DNA from: Thermoplasmata archaeon
GTDB taxonomy: Archaea; Thermoplasmatota; Thermoplasmata; Lutacidiplasmatales; UBA184
Assembly: GCA_030037875.1 (NCBI GenBank)
Contig: JASHPV010000057.1
Coordinates: forward strand, 1-6,787
DNA: 6,787 nucleotides
Direction: 5' to 3'
A program made the position numbers and the translations under genes. This document shows, in pieces, positions 1-5,352 of this stretch; within the stretch, counting starts at the first letter, position 1; every line of letters starts with the position of its first letter. The notes beneath the pieces were generated by a model. The model did no database searches and was not told the DNA's origin. It saw only the letters and a program-made list of their open reading frames with translations.

Positions 1-1000
1 TCGAGATCGCCGCCCGGTCAAACACCTTCAGGGGCAGCATCTCCTCCGCGATGGTGCGACCCGAGAGCCACCAGTATGTGGTGGGACACTGCGCGTAGCA
101 GCTGACCGCGACGGGAGCCCGTACAAGGTTCGCGAGCTCGGCCTCGGGCACCTGGCGCGTGATCTTGACGAGGTCGGTAAAACGTTCCCAATCAGCCGGA
201 TCTCGACTCTTGGGTTCTGTGACGTAGTAGAACTCACCGGGCACCCCCTCTAGGTGGCCGGTCTTGAGAAGCGTCTCGAAGGAATCGTGGTGGGGCTGAA
301 CGACCTCTTCGAAGTGGAGAGGCCGAAGAACTTCCTCGACCGCAATCCGCTCCATCGTGCGGAGCAGGTGGGCGGGAAGGGGACCGAGGAACCACTTTCC
401 CTTCGTCGGCCCGTTCTTGAGCCAGTTCCGGCGGAGCATCGCTTCCGTGGGGTCTTCCTTGAAGGCGAGCTCGCGCGTCGGGCTTTGGGAGAGCAGCTTC
501 CAGTACTCGCCCTTGCCCTGGTAGTGCTGGCGATGGACCTTCTCCTCCACGACGGAAACGGCCCGGTCGGACCAGTTGTCGCGCAGGGCCTCCTCGTCTA
601 GCCCGGTCAACTCAAGTGTGGCCAACTGCCCCTCGATCCGGAGCTCGTGAGGGATGGGCAGGGTGATTGGCCCAGTGGGGGTTTCGGGCAGATTGAACGA
701 CAGCTTGTATCGGGTGGCTCGAACGGTCCGAATCCCGATCTTGTGCTTACGGCCTAGTTCCTCCTTCAGTCGCCGGGTGAGGGCGAGAAGCGCCTGATGG
801 GCCCGACTGTTCTCGGCGGTGAGCGAAAGCGTGAGGCGGTCCCCTTCCAGACTCCAGGAACTCAACCCTCCGGCGGCGCCTTTGCCGAGGCTCCGCGCGA
901 TTGCCTCCTGGGCCAGGCCGGGGAGAAGCGGCTCGAGTGCGGCCCGTCCGCCGGGCAACGGTTGGCTCAGAACGAGTTCCGCGTCCAGCTCGCCGCGCAT
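1..1000 (-). CDS. serS: Type-2 (methanogen-type) seryl-tRNA synthetase, partial at the window edge
   Basis: This enzyme activates serine with ATP and loads it onto tRNA-Ser in the cytoplasm. My reading of the minus strand gives 333 codons with no stop before the edge. The N-terminal part includes SRAHQALLALTRRLKEELG followed by KHKIGIRTV, which matches the tRNA-binding N-terminal domain of archaeal rare-form SerRS (Methanosarcina barkeri type), not the long coiled-coil arm of the common form. The catalytic core follows with NWLKNGPTKGKWFLGP, a motif 1 helix from about residue 212 ending at P236, then FYYVTEPKSRDPADWE. C301 and C305 lie in SCYAQCP; in M. barkeri a cysteine of this segment holds the catalytic zinc that binds the serine amino group. 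The sequence ends at FDRAAIS, just before the motif 2 arginine, so motifs 2 and 3 and the other zinc ligands are outside the window. ATG at 1000 is the only start: the frame runs upstream to a stop near 1110 with no other ATG, GTG or TTG. No Shine-Dalgarno is present. Family assignment is from memory of family sequences, not a search. Confidence 0.93.
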   Translation of the reverse strand, partial: MRGELDAELVLSQPLPGGRAALEPLLPGLAQEAIARSLGKGAAGGLSSWSLEGDRLTLSLTAENSRAHQALLALTRRLKEELGRKHKIGIRTVRATRYKLSFNLPETPTGPITLPIPHELRIEGQLATLELTGLDEEALRDNWSDRAVSVVEEKVHRQHYQGKGEYWKLLSQSPTRELAFKEDPTEAMLRRNWLKNGPTKGKWFLGPLPAHLLRTMERIAVEEVLRPLHFEEVVQPHHDSFETLLKTGHLEGVPGEFYYVTEPKSRDPADWERFTDLVKITRQVPEAELANLVRAPVAVSCYAQCPTTYWWLSGRTIAEEMLPLKVFDRAAIS

Positions 1001-1025
1001 CGAGGGAAGCGACTCGGTAGGCGCG

Positions 1026-1031
1026 TAATAA
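1026..1031 (-). promoter_or_regulatory. TATA-like box for serS, implying a leaderless mRNA
   Basis: The minus strand reads CCTTATTACG here, an AT-rich island in GC-rich surroundings. Its centre is about 28 nt upstream of the serS ATG at 1000. Archaeal transcription starts about 25-27 nt after the TATA centre, which would put the 5' end within a few nt of the ATG. This agrees with the absence of a Shine-Dalgarno sequence. Inferred from position and composition only. Confidence 0.5.
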
Positions 1032-1106
1032 GGCTGGGGGAGGGGAGCAGCTTCGCCCCCAGGATGACGCGCACGGCCGTGATTCTCCCTCTTCCCGACC
1101 CAACCC

Positions 1107-1125
1107 TTTTAGCTCCTGGTAAAAT
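1107..1125 (+). promoter_or_regulatory. Promoter region of the aldehyde dehydrogenase gene
   Basis: Two AT-rich words sit here: TTTTAG at 1107-1112 and TAAAAT at 1120-1125. The first would start transcription near 1135 and leave a short leader carrying the Shine-Dalgarno site at 1140-1147, so it is the better candidate. The second would start transcription almost at the ATG and leave that site out of the mRNA. The sequence alone does not decide between them. Confidence 0.4.
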
Positions 1126-1139
1126 GAACGCGCCGATTC

Positions 1140-1147
1140 GGAGGGAG
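1140..1147 (+). promoter_or_regulatory. Shine-Dalgarno site of the aldehyde dehydrogenase gene
   Basis: GGAGGGAG lies with its GGAGGG core 6 nt ahead of the ATG at 1152. It is complementary to the usual archaeal 16S 3' end and fixes this start codon. It is the best-placed Shine-Dalgarno sequence in the window; neighbouring genes such as serS and mat lack one. Confidence 0.7.
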
Positions 1148-1151
1148 TGGC

Positions 1152-2639
1152 ATGGCATCGTACCCGGAGGTCGGTCTCTTCATCGGTGGAAAATGGGTCT
1201 CGCCGCCGGGGGCGTCGCGCTTCACGACCATCAATCCGACCGATGGTACCACGGTCGGTTCGTTCGTCTCGGGTACCCCCAAAGACGTCGACGCCGCCGT
1301 GACCGCCGCGTTCACCGCCTATCCCGCCTGGAAGGCAACGCCCCCGCCGGTTCGGGGCGAGATCCTTCTGAAGGTGTCCCAAGTGTTGAAGCAGCGCAAG
1401 GAACAGATCGCCCGCGTCGTCACTCAGGAGATGGGCAAGGTCATCGCTGAGGGCCGAGGCGACGTCCAAGAAGCGATCGATTTCGTCGAGTACATGGCCG
1501 GCGAGGGACGCCGCCTCTTCGGCGAGACCGTTCCGTCGGAGCTGCGCAACAAGTTCTGCCTCACCGTGCGGCAGCCCAAGGGCGTCGTCGCCTGCATTAC
1601 GCCGTGGAACTTTCCCACGGCCATCCCGAACTGGAAGATTGCGGCCGCGCTGATCTGCGGCAACACAGTGGTGTTCAAGCCCGCCTCGAACACGTCCATG
1701 TGCGCGACCGAGGTCGTGACGGCCTACGAGGCCGCCGGCCTCCCCCCCGGCGTACTCAATCTGGTCACCGGTCCGGGTGGGATCCTCGGAAATGCCCTGA
1801 TCGACGACCCGCGCGTGCGGGCGGTTTCCTTCACCGGCGGCGTCGACACCGGCCGGACCGTGAACGTCCGAGGCGCCCAGGACCTGAAGGCGGTTCACCT
1901 CGAGCTGGGCGGGAAGAATCCGATGATCGTCATGGACGACGCGAACCTTCCGCTAGCGCTCGAGGGCTTGCTGTTCGGTGCCTTCGGAACCGCGGGCCAA
2001 CGGTGCACGGCCACCAGCCGGCTGATCCTCCACGAGAAGGTGTACGACCAATTCCTCGGGATGCTCGACCGCCGCGTGGCGGGTCTGCGGCTGGGCGACC
2101 CACTCGACCCGAAGACCGACGTCGGCCCCGTGGCGTCCGCGGACCAGCAGAAAAAGATCCTCGAGTACATCGCCATCGGCCGGAAGGAGGCGAAGCTCCG
2201 GACCGGCGGCAATAAGCTCACGGGCGGGGCGTACGACAAGGGGTTCTTCATCGAGCCGACGGTTTTCGAAACGCCCCATGGGACCCGCATTTCGAAGGAG
2301 GAGATCTTCGGGCCGGTGCTGTCGGTGATCAAGGTCCCGAGCTACGAGGAGGCCGTGCGGGTCGCCAACGACGTCGAGTACGGTCTCTCCTCCTCGATCT
2401 ACACGTCCGACGTCAACCGGGCCTTCCGGGCGGTCGAGGACCTCGAATGCGGCATCACGTACGTCAACGCCCCGACGATCGGAGCGGAGGTCCAGCTCCC
2501 CTTTGGCGGCACCAAGCATACGGGGACCGGGGGCCGCGAGGCGGGCAGCTCGGCCATCGAGGAGTTCACCGAGATCAAGACGGTCTTCGTGGACTTCTCG
2601 AATCATCTCCAAAAGGCCCAAATCGACGTCGGCGAATAG
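1152..2639 (+). CDS. NAD(P)+-dependent aldehyde dehydrogenase (ALDH superfamily)
   Basis: This 495-residue cytosolic enzyme, full length for the family, oxidises an aldehyde to its carboxylate with NAD(P)+. All landmarks are present: oxyanion-hole N153 in TPWNFP, cofactor-binding K176 in VVFKPASN, FTGG at 227-230, general base E251 in LELGGKNP, nucleophile C285 in GTAGQRCTATSR, and E384 in KEEIFGP. At the position where NAD-specific human ALDH2 has Glu195, this protein has S179 (KPAS). That residue pattern occurs in NADP-using members such as E. coli GabD, so NADP+ use is likely (inference). The C-terminal part, with NAPTIGAEVQLPFGG and then KHTGTGGREAG, recalls 2-oxoglutarate-semialdehyde (2,5-dioxovalerate) dehydrogenases and, less closely, aminoadipate-semialdehyde dehydrogenases. 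Those would act in pentose or uronate oxidation or in lysine breakdown, but no pathway neighbour is visible, so the substrate is open. It starts at an ATG with a good Shine-Dalgarno and heads a likely two-gene operon. Confidence 0.96.
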   Translation: MASYPEVGLFIGGKWVSPPGASRFTTINPTDGTTVGSFVSGTPKDVDAAVTAAFTAYPAWKATPPPVRGEILLKVSQVLKQRKEQIARVVTQEMGKVIAEGRGDVQEAIDFVEYMAGEGRRLFGETVPSELRNKFCLTVRQPKGVVACITPWNFPTAIPNWKIAAALICGNTVVFKPASNTSMCATEVVTAYEAAGLPPGVLNLVTGPGGILGNALIDDPRVRAVSFTGGVDTGRTVNVRGAQDLKAVHLELGGKNPMIVMDDANLPLALEGLLFGAFGTAGQRCTATSRLILHEKVYDQFLGMLDRRVAGLRLGDPLDPKTDVGPVASADQQKKILEYIAIGRKEAKLRTGGNKLTGGAYDKGFFIEPTVFETPHGTRISKEEIFGPVLSVIKVPSYEEAVRVANDVEYGLSSSIYTSDVNRAFRAVEDLECGITYVNAPTIGAEVQLPFGGTKHTGTGGREAGSSAIEEFTEIKTVFVDFSNHLQKAQIDVGE

Positions 2640-2649
2640 TGGCGGAGCG

Positions 2650-2856
2650 ATGACCCCTTTCCGCGGATCCGACGAGCGGCTTGACCGGGAAATCGAAACG
2701 CTCGAGGCGATCGCCCGAGTCCGGGTACGCCGGGTGGCCCAGGAACTCCGCGAGATCGACAAGGAGCTCGCCGATCTGCGCCGGGAGAGGGCCCGCCGCC
2801 GGGTTGTTTCCGTGGTTCCGGTGACGGAAACGTCCCGAGCCGTCGTCGAGTCTTGA
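2650..2856 (+). CDS. Small coiled-coil protein of unknown function
   Basis: The gene begins 10 bp after the aldehyde dehydrogenase stop, so the two are probably co-transcribed. GGAG at 2644-2647 is close to the ATG (2 nt spacing), which makes it a poor Shine-Dalgarno site; translational coupling to the upstream gene is possible. The 68-residue product is highly charged (many Arg and Glu). Hydrophobic residues L11, I15, L18, A22, V26, V29, L33, I36, L40 and L43 are spaced 3 or 4 apart with one stutter, which is a strong coiled-coil pattern over about residues 8-48. A hydrophobic tail with RVVSVVPV follows, too short and mixed for a membrane segment. There is no signal peptide, Cys pair or known motif. 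I do not recognise a family. The frame stays open upstream into the aldehyde dehydrogenase gene, but the ATG at 2650 is the natural start. Codons are G/C-rich at the third position, as in the neighbours. It may form an oligomer or act as an accessory subunit; that is only a guess. Confidence 0.68.
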   Translation: MTPFRGSDERLDREIETLEAIARVRVRRVAQELREIDKELADLRRERARRRVVSVVPVTETSRAVVES

Positions 2857-2871
2857 AGGAGCCTCTTCCCG

Positions 2872-3600
2872 CTATTCCGAGCGCCGGCCGCGGCCGAGGA
2901 CCACGTTCGCGGCGCGGGCAACGGGCCGGAAACTGCGGAGCTCGCCCGCGGGCGGTCTCGGGGGCTTCCGGAGGGAATCCCGGTGAAACCATATCGGCCG
3001 GATGCCGGCCCGCGCTGCGCCGATCACATCATCTTCCCACCGGTCGCCGACCATCACGGCCGTCGCCGGCCTACCGCCCGTCGCCGTAAGCGCGATGTGA
3101 AAGATCATCGGATCCGGCTTGAGGGTGCCCGCCTGCTCCGAACACACGAGGTGGTCCACGAGGGTTTCCAGCCCCGTGACCCCTAGCTTCTCCTCCTGCT
3201 CGGACCGCAGGTTATTGGTGACCACCCCGATCACCGCGCCCGACGCCCGCAGGCGCCGCAGCACAGCCGCCGCCCCCGGAACGGCGCGACGGTTCCGCCG
3301 GTAGACCTCCTGTCGAAGCTCGATAAGCCGACGAACTTCTCGGCCCGTGGCATCGATACCGAATTCGGAGAGGAACGCCGACATGCGGAGGAATCGACCC
3401 TTGTCCTGGGCGAGTTGGCGGTTCATCACGCGAAGGTGAGTGTCCCGGAGCAAGCGTTCGTACGACCGGTCGAGCTGTTCCAGCGAGTACCGGGATAACT
3501 CGCTGCGTTCGGACCGCGTCGCTTGGAGCGCGGCCCGGCGGGCGTGGCGGTGGTCGAACAGCGTGTCGTCGAGGTCGAAGAGCGCGGTGTGCACTGCCAT
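2872..3600 (-). CDS. HAD-superfamily hydrolase (phosphatase-like, subfamily I)
   Basis: This 242-residue soluble protein has the four HAD motifs in order. Motif I is LFDLDDTLFD with nucleophile D9 and acid/base D11. Motif II is VVTNN with T128. Motif III is K161 in TLKPDP. Motif IV is MVGDRWEDDVIGA with D186 and D190/D191 for Mg2+. A helical cap of about 90 residues lies between motifs I and II (roughly 17-105), as in subfamily I phosphatases of the phosphoglycolate phosphatase, YjjG and haloacid-dehalogenase-like group. GTLKPDPMIF and the GDRxxxD form argue for a small-molecule phosphatase, but the substrate cannot be read from the sequence. Start is ATG at 3600, with a G-rich stretch (GGGGGGA on the minus strand, 3605-3611) as a weak ribosome-binding site. 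It lies 46 bp downstream of cdc6 on the same strand, possibly in one transcript, and converges on the coiled-coil gene with 15 bp between stops. The Arg/Pro-rich C-terminus (from about 211) shows no motif. Confidence 0.93.
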   Translation of the reverse strand: MAVHTALFDLDDTLFDHRHARRAALQATRSERSELSRYSLEQLDRSYERLLRDTHLRVMNRQLAQDKGRFLRMSAFLSEFGIDATGREVRRLIELRQEVYRRNRRAVPGAAAVLRRLRASGAVIGVVTNNLRSEQEEKLGVTGLETLVDHLVCSEQAGTLKPDPMIFHIALTATGGRPATAVMVGDRWEDDVIGAARAGIRPIWFHRDSLRKPPRPPAGELRSFRPVARAANVVLGRGRRSE

Positions 3601-3646
3601 GGGGTCCCCCCGGTGTGAAGGCCGAACGCCCCCGGTCCCGGGAAAC

Positions 3647-5086
3647 CTACCCGTAGCTCGGGCCGGTCCGGTTCGGATTGTCGAAGTTCGTGAGCAACGT
3701 CTGGGAGAGCAACCGGGGCCGTGCCAGCACTTTCAGGAGCTCGTCATCCTCGAGAGCCCGCATCGTCTCGGACACGGGGACCTCGACGAAGATCTCCCGC
3801 GTGCGTCCCCCCCGGCCCCGGGAGACGACGTTGGCTTGGATGAGACCGAGGCTCTCGAGCTCGATGACGTAATTCGAGATGCTCCGCGGATGGAGCGGCG
3901 GTAGGGCGAGCTTCTGGGACAGTTTGGTGTACCCCTCGTAGACCTCTCCTGTCAGGACACCACCCCGGCGCCGCTCGTAACCCTGCAGGATCGCGTAGAG
4001 GAGAATCTTGCAATGGGGCGGGAGCGACCGAACGCACTCGACCACCACGTCCAGGTCGTATCGATTCTTCGCCTTGACGACGTGGTCCGGAGTGATGCGC
4101 TTCGCCCGCTCGCGTTCCGCCGTTTCCGCGGCGAGCCGGAGCAGCGAGATGGCGCGCCGCGCGTCCCCGTTCTCGAGCGCGGCATAGGCGGCGCACCGCT
4201 CGATGACGCCGGGCTCGACCACTCCATCGCGGAAGACCTCCTTCGCCCGGTCCCGCAGGATATCCTGGAGCTGGGGCGCATCGTAGGGTGGGAACAGGAT
4301 CTTCTCCTCGTGGAGACGGCTCCGGACGCGGGCGTCCAGTCCCTCGGTGAACTTGAGGTCGTTCGAAATGCCGACCAGGACCACGCGGCCCTTCTCGAGC
4401 TCCGAATTGATCTGGCTCAGCGTGTACAGGACGCCGTCGCCGCTCTTCTTCACAAGTCGGTCGATCTCGTCCAGCACCAGGATCAGCGTGCCGGTCCGGC
4501 CATCGATCAGGTCCCGCATCGACGCCTGGACCCGGTCGAGGGACCATCCTGTCGGGATCCGGTCCGATTCCTTGGTGGCGAAGTTGTTCCCGATTGTCTG
4601 GAGCAGGCTGTACGGCGTGTCGACGTTCGCGCAGTTGAACGTGATGAAGTTGATCCGGCCGCGGGCCTCAGGGCGGCGGAGGAGTTCGGACCGCACCTGG
4701 CTCACGACGGCCGTCTTCCCGGTCCCGATCTTTCCGTAGATCAGCAGATTCGACGGTACTTCGCCCCGGAGCGACGGGGCGAGGACCTCGGCGACCTGTC
4801 GGATCTGATGCTCCCGATGGGGCAGTCGAGACGGGACGTACGAATCTTGGAGAATCTCGCGGCTTCCTCGGAAGAGTTCGGAAGGAGCGGACAGCGCCGC
4901 ATCGAATATCCCCGCCGGCGTGCTGGGCGAGGGCACCGGGCTCGGGCTGGGGATCGACGGAGTGACGGGGGGCGAGCCGCCAACGAGGCCGGGGTCGGCC
5001 ACCGGAGTCGAAGGGAGAGTCCCTGCGACGCGAGGTGGCGGGCGGTCCGGCTCGTCGACGCCTTGCCCGTGTGTGGAAGGCTGCAC
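3647..5086 (-). CDS. cdc6: Orc1/Cdc6-family replication initiator (AAA+ ATPase)
   Basis: This protein binds origin DNA and helps load the MCM helicase. Walker A is GKIGTGKT at 118-125; Walker B is LILVLDEID at 201-209 with D206 and E207; sensor 1 is N242 in VGISND; the arginine-finger box VII is GLDARVRSRL at 249-258; sensor 2 is in ENGDARRAISLLR at 305-317. A winged-helix domain follows (about 350-450, with RSISNYVIELESLGLI as recognition and wing region). The family core starts at about residue 70 (LFRGSREILQDSYVPSRLPHR). Before it is a Pro/Ser-rich low-complexity segment of about 60 residues, which is unusual. Start is GTG at 5086, the most upstream possible since an in-frame TAG lies 15 nt before it. 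No Shine-Dalgarno is clear, and GTG codons at V29 or V51 could instead be the true start. At 479 residues it is longer than the roughly 400 usual for the family because of this extension. It is divergent from mat across a candidate origin and upstream of a HAD gene. Confidence 0.97.
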   Translation of the reverse strand: MQPSTHGQGVDEPDRPPPRVAGTLPSTPVADPGLVGGSPPVTPSIPSPSPVPSPSTPAGIFDAALSAPSELFRGSREILQDSYVPSRLPHREHQIRQVAEVLAPSLRGEVPSNLLIYGKIGTGKTAVVSQVRSELLRRPEARGRINFITFNCANVDTPYSLLQTIGNNFATKESDRIPTGWSLDRVQASMRDLIDGRTGTLILVLDEIDRLVKKSGDGVLYTLSQINSELEKGRVVLVGISNDLKFTEGLDARVRSRLHEEKILFPPYDAPQLQDILRDRAKEVFRDGVVEPGVIERCAAYAALENGDARRAISLLRLAAETAERERAKRITPDHVVKAKNRYDLDVVVECVRSLPPHCKILLYAILQGYERRRGGVLTGEVYEGYTKLSQKLALPPLHPRSISNYVIELESLGLIQANVVSRGRGGRTREIFVEVPVSETMRALEDDELLKVLARPRLLSQTLLTNFDNPNRTGPSYG

Positions 5087-5131
5087 CGTGCGCTTCTACC
5101 CGGGCCTCGGGTACGGCGCGCAAGGGCCCTA

Positions 5132-5143
5132 CGAATATCTATC
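5132..5143 (-). promoter_or_regulatory. TATA-like box for cdc6
   Basis: The minus strand reads GATAGATATTCG, the most TATA-like word upstream of cdc6. Transcription would start around 5110-5113, giving a leader of about 25 nt to the GTG at 5086. That leader has no convincing Shine-Dalgarno sequence. The box directly adjoins the minus-strand TAGGAAAGA word at 5142-5150, so a protein bound there could compete with TBP; autoregulation by Cdc6 is possible. Confidence 0.4.
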
Positions 5144-5156
5144 TTTCCTACTCCCA

Positions 5157-5172
5157 CGCGAAATTTTTCGCG
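5157..5172. repeat. AT-centred palindrome in the cdc6-mat intergenic region
   Basis: CGCGAAA and TTTCGCG form perfect 7-bp arms around a TT centre. It is the most AT-rich core in the gap and stands between the two copies of TAGGAAAGA. It could be an operator for a dimeric regulator or part of a duplex-unwinding element. The symmetry is seen directly; the role is inferred. Confidence 0.6.
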
Positions 5173-5206
5173 CGACTGACGGTCCGGCCCTGTGTCGCGT
5201 CGTCCG

Positions 5207-5217
5207 TTCCTTAGGAA
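5207..5217. repeat. TTCCTTAGGAA dyad, possible origin recognition box core
   Basis: TTCCT and AGGAA form perfect 5-bp arms around a single T. The following bases are AGAGG, so the plus-strand word TAGGAAAGA starts inside the dyad. Archaeal origin recognition boxes share a TTCC-n-GGAAA inverted core, which this fits. The minus-strand copy at 5142-5150 keeps the GGAAAGA half but lacks the TTCC half. Confidence 0.4.
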
Positions 5218-5260
5218 AGAGGCTCGGCGTCGACCGAACGGAGAGTTTCGCCCCGTGCAA

Positions 5261-5278
5261 CGCCGGTGCGTGCCGGCG
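5261..5278. repeat. GC-rich inverted repeat upstream of mat
   Basis: CGCCGG (5261-5266) and CCGGCG (5273-5278) are perfect arms around a 6-nt spacer, and a third CGCCGG lies at 5282-5287. It is upstream of the predicted mat TATA box, so it is unlikely to be in the mat mRNA. It could be a regulator site, or could simply reflect GC-rich composition. Confidence 0.45.
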
Positions 5279-5310
5279 TCTCGCCGGGGGAGCGCCAGCG
5301 CCGTCGCAAC

Positions 5311-5318
5311 CGTTAAGC
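5311..5318 (+). promoter_or_regulatory. TATA-like box for the SAM synthetase gene
   Basis: CGTTAAGC carries the only AT-rich word close ahead of mat. Its centre (about 5314) puts the transcription start near 5340, just before the GTG at 5344 and 12 nt before the ATG at 5353. There is no well-placed Shine-Dalgarno sequence; GGAG at 5325-5328 is too far away. A leaderless or very short-leader mRNA is therefore likely. Confidence 0.4.
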
Positions 5319-5352
5319 GCGCTAGGAGTACGGCCGACCCCGAGTGAAACGG

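Larger units (their letters stand above)
5087..5343. other. Candidate replication origin and divergent promoter region between cdc6 and mat
   Basis: This is the largest intergenic stretch in the window and lies directly upstream of an orc1/cdc6 gene, the usual place for archaeal origins. It contains a locally AT-rich segment (about 5131-5168), the palindrome CGCGAAATTTTTCGCG (5157-5172), the dyad TTCCTTAGGAA (5207-5217) and the word TAGGAAAGA on both strands: plus at 5212-5220, minus at 5142-5150. The dyad followed by A and G resembles the TTCC-n3-GGAAA core of archaeal origin recognition boxes, although the G-tract typical of full boxes is absent. A chance pair of 9-mers in 257 bp is not negligible (my rough estimate is about 0.25 at uniform composition). 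Location is strong evidence; the sequence evidence is moderate. Confidence 0.45.

Noticed and set aside
254..601. 115-codon open frame on the plus strand
   Set aside because: It is antisense to the serS catalytic core, which has clear family motifs on the minus strand.
747..1898. 383-codon open frame on the minus strand
   Set aside because: It is antisense to the aldehyde dehydrogenase and in a different frame from serS, and its tail is an Arg/Pro/Gly-rich low-complexity shadow.
1953..2921. 322-codon open frame on the minus strand
   Set aside because: It is antisense to the aldehyde dehydrogenase and the coiled-coil gene; composition is shadow-like and there is no domain.
4013..5179. 388-codon open frame on the plus strand
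   Set aside because: It is antisense to cdc6, which carries intact Walker A, Walker B and sensor motifs.
5261..5343. SAM riboswitch upstream of mat
   Set aside because: The GC-rich repeat lies upstream of the predicted TATA box, so it would not be in the mRNA, and no SAM riboswitch core is apparent. Archaeal mat genes are not known for such elements.
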